Positions 8,297 through 15,372 of a stretch of DNA of 17,330 nt are shown one piece after another. Made by a program: the position numbers and the translations under genes. Each line of letters begins with the position of its first letter. Positions within the stretch are counted from its first letter, which is position 1. Location of the stretch: assembly GCA_903881535.1 (NCBI GenBank), contig CAIRTT010000226.1:1-17330 (forward strand), given 5' to 3'. Under the pieces are notes generated by a model. It was not told where the DNA came from. It saw only the letters and a program-made list of their open reading frames with translations, and searched no databases. The stretch is from an uncultured Armatimonadota bacterium (GTDB lineage: Bacteria; Armatimonadota; Armatimonadia; Armatimonadales; Armatimonadaceae).

Positions 8297-8934
8297 ATGC
8301 CATGATTCCTGTCGAAAACCACCACGCTATCCGCATCGTGTTGCGCGTGGCAGGTCTCATCAGCATACGTCTTTTCATTGATGTTGACCCATGCGTCCTC
8401 GATGCGTTGATTTTGCCCCGGAAAGAAGCGGAGACAACGCTCGAAAAACCAGGCGTAGACGTAATCAGGCTCAGTGGCATCCAGAAAAATACGATAATCA
8501 AGCGTGTGTGCGACCTGTGGATGCGCTGCGAGCAGCCCTTCCACGATCAAAATTTCTGAAGATGGCAATGCGGCCTTGTTAGGAAGGCGGTCATAAACCT
8601 CATGGTCATAAACCGGAACAGAAAGTGCATCGCCGCGCTTCCATGCATCCAAATCTGTCAGAAACCCGAGCAGATCGTGCGTCTGAAAGCGCCCCTTTTT
8701 TGACATCAGGTCCCAGGCTTCCAGCTGCGCCGTCGGGTAGATATAGCCATCCGTGTTGAGCACCGCAGCATTAGAACCATTAGCTGTCAGCATCGTGGCG
8801 AGGTTCTGCGCGAATGTCGACTTCCCCACGGCAACCCGTCCCGTGATACCGATCATCGCAGGAGCAGGCAGTGCTTTGATACGTTCAACGAGATGTGTAA
8901 GCACGGAGGTTATCTTACCCAGTCCTCGGCTCAT
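8272..8934 (-). CDS. coaA: Type I pantothenate kinase, short form
   Basis: Phosphorylates pantothenate with ATP, the first and usually rate-limiting step to CoA. The 220 residues carry the P-loop G32-RVAVGKST-T40, D62 in NTDGYIYP, MSKKGRFQTHD (compare MKKKGFPESYD in E. coli CoaA), H111 in VPVYDHEVYD, ILIVEGL, WFFERCLRF and a C-terminal WVNINEKTY segment that follows the E. coli order. These shared strings separate CoaA from uridine kinase, a related P-loop family and the main alternative. The N-terminus before the P-loop is about 60 residues shorter than in E. coli CoaA, and no earlier start extends it as family sequence. The context (coaBC overlapping downstream, panDBC converging) supports the call. 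E. coli R106, a CoA feedback residue, aligns with Q43. Confidence 0.85.
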   Translation of the reverse strand: MSRGLGKITSVLTHLVERIKALPAPAMIGITGRVAVGKSTFAQNLATMLTANGSNAAVLNTDGYIYPTAQLEAWDLMSKKGRFQTHDLLGFLTDLDAWKRGDALSVPVYDHEVYDRLPNKAALPSSEILIVEGLLAAHPQVAHTLDYRIFLDATEPDYVYAWFFERCLRFFPGQNQRIEDAWVNINEKTYADETCHAQHDADSVVVFDRNHGIWQITHHS

Positions 8935-9054
8935 TGGTTAGGAAAAACGTTAAATGACACGTTCAAGAGACAAAACAGTGCAAAACCACCCTTTGATGCC
9001 AAATAGCCGTGCTACCTCTTGACATTAACAGGCGTTATCCAATAAGGTTTACCC
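8935..9054. promoter_or_regulatory. Divergent promoter region between coaA and the TetR operon
   Basis: Rightward: TTGACA (9019-9024) is a perfect -35. After 18 bases comes TAAGGT (9043-9048), a weak TANNNT-type -10, 6 bases before the GTG at 9055, so the message would be leaderless or nearly so. A small inverted repeat TAAC-AGGC-GTTA (9026-9037) lies between the two boxes, where a TetR dimer could act on its own promoter; the arms are too short to be sure. Leftward, toward coaA, TTGAAC is readable on the minus strand but no convincing -10 follows at normal spacing. Confidence 0.5.
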
Positions 9055-9672
9055 GTGAGTAAAGAAAATGACATTGGACTCCGTGCCCGTCAGCGGATGG
9101 AGCGGCGCTGCTCGATCATGCGTGCCGCGGCTGAAATGGTGGATGCCATCGGCTACGATGCGCTGACCATGGATCAGCTCGCCGAACACGCGGGCATCAC
9201 CAAACCGACTCTCTATGCGTACTTCCCAAATAAAGAAGCGTTGACCGTTGCGAGCATCGTCGACAAAATGGCGCAAGTTCAGGAGTGGCTGGATTCCCAG
9301 GCACAGTTCGAATCAGCCGATGTCCGCCTGCGGAACCTCCTCCAGCACATTTTGACAACACGCTTCATCGATGGCGAACGCCCTCTCGTAGGCGCACTCA
9401 CCCGCCAAATTCTGGAGCACCCGGATTACATCGCCGCCCATGGCCACATTTTGAATACGTTTATGGGCATCGTCCGCTGCGGGCAGGCAAGCGGTGTCTT
9501 CCGCCCAAATGCCGACCCAGAGCTCTATGCGCGAACGTGCATCTCGATTTTCCGCGACCGCGAGTACGACTGCCTGGCATCCCGTAGCCCGGAAGCTGCC
9601 GAGACGCTGGTCGAGCAACTAACCACTTACATGATGAAGATGATTGAAAGCAGGCTCCCTGAATGCCCATAG
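9055..9672 (+). CDS. TetR/AcrR-family transcriptional regulator
   Basis: A 205-residue regulator starting at GTG. The N-terminal TetR DNA-binding domain covers about residues 15-65, with the helix-turn-helix at 38-58 (MDQLAEHAGITKPTLYAYFPNK) followed by the usual EAL. Residues 70-205 are the helical ligand-binding and dimer domain, which does not show what ligand is bound. It is the first gene of an apparent operon with the three efflux genes. Its 3' end overlaps the next start by 10 bases, so it most likely represses its own operon and is released by a pump substrate. A promoter with TTGACA lies directly upstream. The repressor role follows from family and position. Confidence 0.92.
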   Translation: MSKENDIGLRARQRMERRCSIMRAAAEMVDAIGYDALTMDQLAEHAGITKPTLYAYFPNKEALTVASIVDKMAQVQEWLDSQAQFESADVRLRNLLQHILTTRFIDGERPLVGALTRQILEHPDYIAAHGHILNTFMGIVRCGQASGVFRPNADPELYARTCISIFRDREYDCLASRSPEAAETLVEQLTTYMMKMIESRLPECP

Positions 9673-10937
9673 TGTTTGTTACTCCGATCGCGATCCAGGC
9701 GCAGGCGCCACCGGTTGCCTTCAGTCTGGAAACGGCCGTTGCGGCCAGTCTTAAGAAGAGTGCATCTGTGCAGATCGCCGGTAAGGTTGTCGCAGCCGAC
9801 CAGGCACGCATCAGCGTTGCGCGCTCGCAGGGACGTGTGCAAATCAGCGGGAATGCCAATCTATCTCGTTTTGACCAGGCCACGCGCATTGGATTTGTAC
9901 CGGGCGCCCCGCCGGTTCAGACACTGCCAAATCACATCGAGACATATCAGCTGACCGCAACGCAGCGCATCGATGTCAGCGGACAGATCCGGATGTCCGT
10001 GTCACAGGCTCAGCTGCAGCAGCTTGCGGATACATTTGCCGCATCCGGAGCTAAGAGACAACGCGCGCTCCTGACGGTGCAAACCTACGTTATGGTCCTG
10101 AAGAGCAAGGCTCGGGTGCGGGCGGCTCAGCTTGCCGTGAAGAGCGCGGATGCCCATCTTGAGCTTGCACAGGCATTCTTTGATCAGGGAATCGGGCAGA
10201 AAGTTGAGTTGCTACGTGCGAAGACGGCCGTGGTGGATGCCAACATCCAGCTCTCAACGATGGTCAGTGCAGAGGCAGCAGGACGGGCGACATTTAACAA
10301 CCTCGTCGACATCGACCTCAGCGCAGCTGTAGACCTTGCTCCCATTAAGCTTCAAGAAGTCCAAAAGCCTGTCGCAGCCCTCGCGGATGGAGCAGCCATA
10401 CTCAGGGATGATGTCCTGCGGGCTGAGGTGTTAACACGTGCTGCCGAGCTTGGAATTCGATTGGCTGGGACGGCGAACAAACCCGTTGTCGGGATTCAGG
10501 CGCAGGCGACACAATATCCAACATTCTCCTTTCAAACTCCACGGGAGCGTGTTGGCGCACTTTCGATTGGGATCACCATCCCGATCATGGATGGTGGTTT
10601 GACAAATGCCCGTACGGATGAAGCAGCTCAGCAGGCAGCTGCTACAAAGCTTGAATATGCACGTATTCGGAATGCAGTCGCTCTGGATGTAACACAGGCC
10701 CATATCGCTTGGATGCACGCCTTATCGGTCGCGAATGGTGCAAAGGAAGCGCTTTCCTACGCTACCGAGGCCAGGGATATCGCCGAGACCCGCTATAAGG
10801 GTCAGGTTGGAAGTTATCTTGACCTCCTCGATGCGCAGGTCGCACAGGTCCGGGCAGAAGCCCAAGCCATCGATACAGAATACGAAGCCATCGCTGCAAA
10901 GGCAGCACTGATAAACGCCACTGGAACCCAGCTATGA
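9663..10937 (+). CDS. TolC-family outer-membrane efflux channel
   Basis: A 424-residue protein with the two repeated OEP units of TolC-type channels, each with long helices and a membrane beta part. The first unit runs about 18-215 (FSLETAVAASLKKS, QLTATQRIDVSGQI, AHLELAQAFFDQGIGQKVELLRAK). The second runs about 250-420 (LSIGITIPIMDGGLTNAR, ARDIAETRYKGQVGSYLDLLDAQ). It would form the outer-membrane exit duct for the adaptor and transporter downstream. The N-terminus is odd: only 15 residues (MPIVFVTPIAIQAQA) precede the mature-like sequence, with an AQA cleavage site but no basic n-region. A TGA lies immediately upstream in frame, so no longer start exists. It overlaps tetR by 10 bases and the adaptor gene by ATGA. 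Confidence 0.92.
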   Translation: MPIVFVTPIAIQAQAPPVAFSLETAVAASLKKSASVQIAGKVVAADQARISVARSQGRVQISGNANLSRFDQATRIGFVPGAPPVQTLPNHIETYQLTATQRIDVSGQIRMSVSQAQLQQLADTFAASGAKRQRALLTVQTYVMVLKSKARVRAAQLAVKSADAHLELAQAFFDQGIGQKVELLRAKTAVVDANIQLSTMVSAEAAGRATFNNLVDIDLSAAVDLAPIKLQEVQKPVAALADGAAILRDDVLRAEVLTRAAELGIRLAGTANKPVVGIQAQATQYPTFSFQTPRERVGALSIGITIPIMDGGLTNARTDEAAQQAAATKLEYARIRNAVALDVTQAHIAWMHALSVANGAKEALSYATEARDIAETRYKGQVGSYLDLLDAQVAQVRAEAQAIDTEYEAIAAKAALINATGTQL

Positions 10938-12556
10938 GTACACAACCAACCCCTGCAGCACCCGCTGCCAAGCGAAGCCCGAATGCAGCGCGTGCCTTTG
11001 GTATTATCGCCGCCGCTGCGGGCATCTTCTTTGGCGGGCGTTACTATCTTTGGTCGCAGACCCACGTCGCCACGGACGATGCCTATGTAACGGGAAACAT
11101 CGTTCAAGTCAGCCCGACGGTGGGTGGCACGCTTTCCCAGCTGATGGTCGCCGAAGGTGATGTGGTTACTGCCGGCGAGGTCGTCGCCATTTTGGATGAC
11201 ACGGCACAAAGGGCGGCGCTGCAGTCTGCTGAGTCAGCATTGCTGGTCGCAAAAGGAAATGTGCGTCAGGCTGAGGCACAGCTGACGCTGCAGGAGGTGT
11301 CGGACACGGCTGCGATGGCAAAAGCACAGGCCACCAAAAGCGTTTCGATGACGAAAATCAAGGCTGCTGAGGCGGGCGTTAAGGCATCGGCGGATGACAC
11401 AGCCACGCGGATTGCAACCCTAAAGGCAAGCGTTGCAGCGAGTGAAGCGGCGGCAGCGCAGGCGGTGGCGGGACTCGCGGGTGGTAAGAATCAGGCATCT
11501 GCGGCAAAGGCAGCTGCTGTTACTGCAACAGCTGGTGTTCAGTCGGCAGCTGCGAATCTTGCGGCGGTCAAAGCACGGATTCCAAGTGTCGAAGCCGAGC
11601 TCCAGCGCGCAGAGCGTGACCATGGTCGCTTTACGCAGCTTTTTGCAAAGCAAGCGGTCACAAAGCAGCAGCTCGAGAGCATGGCGGATGCCGTTACGCG
11701 TGAGCGTGCATCGCTAAATACCCTCCGTGAGCAGGTTCGCCTTGCGGCATCCCAGTTGGATGGGGCGGAGAGCCAGGCGGTCGAGGCGAAGGAGCGTGCC
11801 GCGGCAGCGGAAGCGCAAGTGAAGGTCTTGGATGCGGCTGTGCGGACGGCAAAGAGTGCCACCGATGTGACCCGCGGGCAGCTGGCGACGGCGGTTGCCG
11901 GGCAGCGCCGCGTGGATGTTGACATTGTTGGTGTGCAGGCAGCACGCGCATCAGCGGATGTTAGCGATGCTGAAGCACAAATCGTTGAGGCGGGGATGGG
12001 TCAGCAGGCGGTGCGTTTTGTAGCGCTGGAGACGGCCAAGGATGCGGTTAGAACCGCAGAGGCAGGCGTTGCGACGGCGAAGGAGCTGCTCAAGCGCACG
12101 ATTTTGGTGGCGGCGCAGAGCGGTGTCGTCTTGAAGAAGACGGCGAATGTTGGAGCGAGCATTGTCCCCGGTCAGACGATTTTGACGATCAGCCAGGGGG
12201 ATGCCCTTTGGATCACCGCGAACTTCAAGGAGACCCAGATCAAGGACATTCATCTTGGGCAACCCGTTGAAATCCATGTGGATGCGCTTCCATCTGGTAA
12301 AGTCGCCGGTGTAATCGCAGGTATCGGAACGGCTACGGGTGCGACGACAGCGATGCTCCCTCCTGACAATGCGAGTGGCAACTTCACAAAGGTCGTCCAG
12401 CGTATCCCGGTGAGGATTGCGATCACCAAGGCTACCCCGGGTATCCGGATGGGAATGAGTACGACGACGACCATCGATACCGCGGACAAAACAGACCACG
12501 CAGAGCGCGTGCCTGCCGGCTGGAATGGCAAGCCAGCATCCAGTGGAAAGCAATAG
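10934..12556 (+). CDS. emrA: EmrA/HlyD-family periplasmic adaptor with an extra-long coiled coil
   Basis: A 540-residue membrane-fusion protein, well above the roughly 390 of E. coli EmrA. One membrane helix lies at about 19-40. The lipoyl half-motif is at 57-88 (SPTVGGTLSQLMVAEGDVV) and its partner at about 387-420 (SGVVLKKTANVGASIVPGQ). In between, residues 90-387 form an Ala/Glu/Lys-rich helical hairpin, with the usual RF-LFAKQAVTKQQLE signature at 231-248. The beta-barrel ends with the EmrA mark SGNFTKVVQRIPVRI (481-495). It links the EmrB-type transporter to the TolC-type channel across the periplasm. GGAA lies 7 bases before the start, which overlaps the channel gene as ATGA. The long hairpin is the unusual trait. 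Confidence 0.93.
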   Translation: MSTQPTPAAPAAKRSPNAARAFGIIAAAAGIFFGGRYYLWSQTHVATDDAYVTGNIVQVSPTVGGTLSQLMVAEGDVVTAGEVVAILDDTAQRAALQSAESALLVAKGNVRQAEAQLTLQEVSDTAAMAKAQATKSVSMTKIKAAEAGVKASADDTATRIATLKASVAASEAAAAQAVAGLAGGKNQASAAKAAAVTATAGVQSAAANLAAVKARIPSVEAELQRAERDHGRFTQLFAKQAVTKQQLESMADAVTRERASLNTLREQVRLAASQLDGAESQAVEAKERAAAAEAQVKVLDAAVRTAKSATDVTRGQLATAVAGQRRVDVDIVGVQAARASADVSDAEAQIVEAGMGQQAVRFVALETAKDAVRTAEAGVATAKELLKRTILVAAQSGVVLKKTANVGASIVPGQTILTISQGDALWITANFKETQIKDIHLGQPVEIHVDALPSGKVAGVIAGIGTATGATTAMLPPDNASGNFTKVVQRIPVRIAITKATPGIRMGMSTTTTIDTADKTDHAERVPAGWNGKPASSGKQ

Positions 12557-12557
12557 A

Positions 12558-14168
12558 GTGGAGAAACCAGCGGCAGTGCCGCTTGACCCGGATGTTGGTT
12601 TAAGCCCGCATCGGTGGTGGATCTTCGCCGGCCTTTGGGGCGCGGCGGTCATGGAGGTCCTCGACACGACGATTGTGAATGTGGCGATGCCTCAGATGGC
12701 TGGAAACCTCAATGCGACGCCCCAGGAAATCGCGTGGGTCGCGACGGGCTACATTTTGAGCAATGTCGTTGTGCTCCCGATGACGGCATTTCTATCGGGA
12801 CTCTTTGGTCGTCGAAACTACCTGATTGGCTCGATTGCGCTGTTTATTCTGGCATCGTTCTTCTGCGGCATTGCGACCAGCCTTGGCCAAATGGTGGTCT
12901 GGCGGATTATTCAGGGTGCCGGTGGTGCGGCCTTGCTGTCGACGGCGCAGGCAACGCTGCGTGAGATCTTCCCAAGGGCGCAGCAGGGCATGGTTCAGGC
13001 GTTCTTCATGATTGGGATTGTGGTTGCGCCGACGCTTGGCCCGACGCTGGGTGGATGGATCACAGATAACTACACTTGGGGCTGGGTGTTCTTTGTGAAT
13101 GTCCCTCTGGGCCTTATCGCGATGATTCCAGTGAGTGCGTATCTGAAGGATTCGCCTTTTCAGAATCCAAATGCCAGCCGGCGCCCGGATTGGCTTGGAA
13201 TTTGTTTACTCACAGTAGGACTTGCCAGCTTCCAGTATGTGCTAGAGGAAGGCCAGAAGGATGACTGGTTTCAGAGTGAGTTCATTACAAGGCTTGCGAT
13301 TATTGCTGGCGTTTCGCTTGTCTGGTTGATTTTCTGGCAGCTGAGTCCGAAGAATAAGGCCCCAGTGATTGACTTCAGGGTGTTGAAAAACCACCAGCTC
13401 AGGACATCGCTTTACTTGTTTCTGTCGCTCGGCTTCGGTCTCTACGGTGGGCTCTTCCTATACCCACTCTTTACACAGAACATTCTGCATTTGACGCCTA
13501 CAGCGACAGGGCTTTCCCTGCTCCCAGGAGGCCTTGCGACGATTGTCGGCGTGTTGATTTGTGGGAGGTTGCTCAGCGGATCGATTGCCGACAAGGTCGA
13601 CCCACGCGTGTTGGTGTTTATTGGCGTTGGGTTGTTCAGTACATCGATGTGGCAGTTAGGCCACCTTACAACTGCGACGGGCACGGATGACTTGACATTT
13701 GCGTTAGCGGTGCGTGGCTTGGGGCTTGGGTTTCTATTTGCGCCGATTAATCAGATTGCGTTTGCGGGTATGGAGCCTCACGAGACGCAGCAGGGCGCGG
13801 GGCTTATCAGTCTGACGCGTCAGCTGGGCGGCTCATTTGGGATTGCGGTTCTGGGAACGCATCTGGCTGGGAGTATCAAGACGCATCAGAACCAGCTTGC
13901 CGATCAGTTGACCTATGGAAGTGCGGCGCTCGGAGAGCGCTTGCAAGGTGCGACAGGGTTGCTAATCGGTGCTGGGAACAGTCCTGCAGATGCACAGAAG
14001 GCGGCTCCGGCGATTGTTCAGATGTTGGTTGACCGCGAGGCGGCGATGATGGCTTTTAACAACGGCTTTCAGCTGATTCTGGTCGCGTTCCTGCTTGCGG
14101 CCCCGATGGTGATGTTGCTTAGAAAGCCCCGGCTCGGGGGTGGACCAGGCGGGCCAAAAGGGCATTAA
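12558..14168 (+). CDS. emrB: DHA2-family (EmrB/QacA type, 14-helix) drug:proton antiporter
   Basis: An inner-membrane multidrug exporter of the major facilitator superfamily, about 536 residues from GTG 12558. That start lies one base after the adaptor stop, with GGAAAG 7 bases upstream; ATG 12525 is the alternative and would overlap the adaptor by 32 bases. Family marks: LDTTIVNVAMPQM in helix 1, the SGLFGRRNY loop, WRIIQGAGGAALL, and motif C GIVVAPTLGPTLGGW followed by FVNVPLG. About 14 hydrophobic helices are visible across the length. With the adaptor and channel it forms a tripartite EmrAB-TolC-like exporter. Substrates cannot be read from sequence; hydrophobic drugs or uncouplers are typical for the family. 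Confidence 0.94.
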   Translation: MEKPAAVPLDPDVGLSPHRWWIFAGLWGAAVMEVLDTTIVNVAMPQMAGNLNATPQEIAWVATGYILSNVVVLPMTAFLSGLFGRRNYLIGSIALFILASFFCGIATSLGQMVVWRIIQGAGGAALLSTAQATLREIFPRAQQGMVQAFFMIGIVVAPTLGPTLGGWITDNYTWGWVFFVNVPLGLIAMIPVSAYLKDSPFQNPNASRRPDWLGICLLTVGLASFQYVLEEGQKDDWFQSEFITRLAIIAGVSLVWLIFWQLSPKNKAPVIDFRVLKNHQLRTSLYLFLSLGFGLYGGLFLYPLFTQNILHLTPTATGLSLLPGGLATIVGVLICGRLLSGSIADKVDPRVLVFIGVGLFSTSMWQLGHLTTATGTDDLTFALAVRGLGLGFLFAPINQIAFAGMEPHETQQGAGLISLTRQLGGSFGIAVLGTHLAGSIKTHQNQLADQLTYGSAALGERLQGATGLLIGAGNSPADAQKAAPAIVQMLVDREAAMMAFNNGFQLILVAFLLAAPMVMLLRKPRLGGGPGGPKGH

Positions 14169-14186
14169 GCAGGGAACTTAGCGGAG

Positions 14187-14855
14187 TTAGGCATCATCCG
14201 TTTTTTCGTTAGGATCCTTGACCATGAGGGAGCGTCGCCGTTTACGGTGGCGCTCTTTTCGTTTTCCAGTTTCCATGAGGAGATAGATACCCGTTCCAAT
14301 GGTCGCGGCACCGATGATGCCCCCAACGATATACATCGTCTTGGAATCTTCAGCCGTTGCCTTATCTATTGGCTTAGGTGTAAGTGATCCCTTGAAGATG
14401 ACATCCATGGCTTCACCATGTGTCCGCAATGATGCCGTTTTACCGTTTAGATCCAGCTTCCAAACGTTCCCGGGAAGATCGGTATCACGCCCATTTGTGA
14501 TGGTGATGGATGTGGGCTGCGATGTCACTCCGGTCACAGGGAATTTCAGTCCACTTATGCCAGGTTTGAGCTGGTACATCCCGAGAGCCGCGAAGAGGTT
14601 CGTCGCAGAGGATGCTCCATCGATGACGAGAATTTCTACAGCGGAAACATCAATGTTTGCGCCTTGCTTGTCTCCTGTGATTTGAAACGTAACATCCACA
14701 TTCCCGGCGGATGCGCTCGAGGTATCCGTTCCATGAAAGTCGAATTGATGGGTATCGGCAAGTGCCGATGATCCCAGTGCGGAAGAAATCAACAATGTCA
14801 TTGCGACGACACGGCCGACACACCACGCAACTTTGACTGACACTTGCATTTTCAT
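14187..14855 (-). CDS. Unrecognised exported protein with C-terminal membrane anchor and basic tail
   Basis: A 222-residue protein I do not recognise. A signal peptide covers about 1-33 (hydrophobic core then SSALA, cut before DTHQ). Residues 35-165 are Thr/Ser/Gly/Val-rich with alternating beta character and only one visible repeated theme (SITITNG, VTFQITG), suggesting a beta-sandwich outside the membrane. Residues 174-194 form one membrane helix (YIVGGIIGAATIGTGIYLL). An arginine/lysine cluster (KRKERHRKRRR, about 198-208) follows and would stay in the cytoplasm. The layout recalls sorted or anchored surface proteins, but no LPXTG or PEP-CTERM motif is present. It converges on emrB with an 18-base gap. 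An operator-like inverted repeat lies 45 bases upstream. Base composition and Asp-GAT-rich coding resemble its neighbours. Confidence 0.8.
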   Translation of the reverse strand: MKMQVSVKVAWCVGRVVAMTLLISSALGSSALADTHQFDFHGTDTSSASAGNVDVTFQITGDKQGANIDVSAVEILVIDGASSATNLFAALGMYQLKPGISGLKFPVTGVTSQPTSITITNGRDTDLPGNVWKLDLNGKTASLRTHGEAMDVIFKGSLTPKPIDKATAEDSKTMYIVGGIIGAATIGTGIYLLMETGKRKERHRKRRRSLMVKDPNEKTDDA

Positions 14856-14899
14856 AAATCGTTTTTTTGTCTCGTGTAACGGGATATTACCTATAAGAA

Positions 14900-14919
14900 G
14901 TACCCAATATTATGGGTAC
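14900..14919. promoter_or_regulatory. Operator-like perfect inverted repeat upstream of the membrane-anchored orphan gene
   Basis: GTACCCA (14900-14906) and TGGGTAC (14913-14919) are perfect inverted arms around ATATTA. The site lies 45 bases before the start of the minus-strand gene at 14855. On that strand, weak promoter boxes can be read at its edges: TTGTAC overlaps the near arm, and TCTTAT follows 17 bases later. The repeat would then fill the promoter spacer, where a dimeric repressor would block transcription. No regulator can be assigned. Confidence 0.45.
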
Positions 14920-15000
14920 AAGTCACCGTCAATGACCGGGCAGGTGAAAGTTTAGAAAAGTTTAGTCATTGCGGTGCATTTTCAAACTGGCTTTAGGATT

Positions 15001-15221
15001 GTTTTCAAGGCACTTTTGGTTATCGTTTGGGTCGAATTAACGGAAGTTAAGAACTACTGCGTTGATTTCACAATTGACTTCTTTATTCAAACCTTCAAAA
15101 ACACACTAGTCTGTTTTAGTTGGATGCTTAGGCACATGCCATGCTATGTACCGCTAACACATAGCATCTCTCCTACTTGTTCAGCAGTTGCAGATAAGTC
15201 TCTTATTCGGTTTTCAAGGCA
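15001..15221 (+). repeat. Direct repeat pair of a 12-mer
   Basis: GTTTTCAAGGCA occurs at 15001-15012 and again at 15210-15221, 209 bases apart and in the same orientation. The sequence between carries the 15141-15167 hairpin but no recombinase gene. It could be a remnant of a larger duplication or an old insertion footprint; it is too short to call. Confidence 0.35.
15141..15167. other. Perfect 9-base hairpin in the gene-free region
   Basis: ATGCTATGT (15141-15149) and ACATAGCAT (15159-15167) are perfect inverted arms around a 9-base loop. No T-run follows on either strand, so it is not a standard intrinsic terminator. It may be a protein site or part of a structured RNA. Confidence 0.4.
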
Positions 15222-15372
15222 GGTTTTGTCCTTGAGGCATCCTTTCGATCTAAGACCCCTTGTGTTTGATCTCTTTGCTTTTCTAGTCACGCCCCTCTTG
15301 ACTAAAGTGCTCACGGAGTGATGTAGCCACGTTACATGACTAGCCAAGAGAGCTTGGACAAGCATCGGAACT

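Larger units (their letters stand above)
14856..15372. other. AT-richer gene-free stretch left of the repeat array
   Basis: About 500 bases with no convincing gene. An open frame on the plus strand at 14974-15321 has no family resemblance and no ribosome site, and reads like chance. GC in the line 15001-15060 is 40 percent by count, below the coding neighbours. Contents seen: the operator-like repeat at 14900-14919, a direct repeat of GTTTTCAAGGCA (15001-15012 and 15210-15221), and a perfect hairpin at 15141-15167. Confidence 0.6.

Noticed and set aside
8272..8934. Uridine kinase
   Set aside because: P-loop and general fold fit, but VAVGKST, NTDGYIYP, MSKKG and VYDHEVYD are nearer to CoaA, and the coaBC overlap supports pantothenate kinase.
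14974..15321. Plus-strand 115-codon open frame
   Set aside because: It has no Shine-Dalgarno, no recognisable family and unusual composition, and it lies in AT-rich DNA; it reads as a chance frame.
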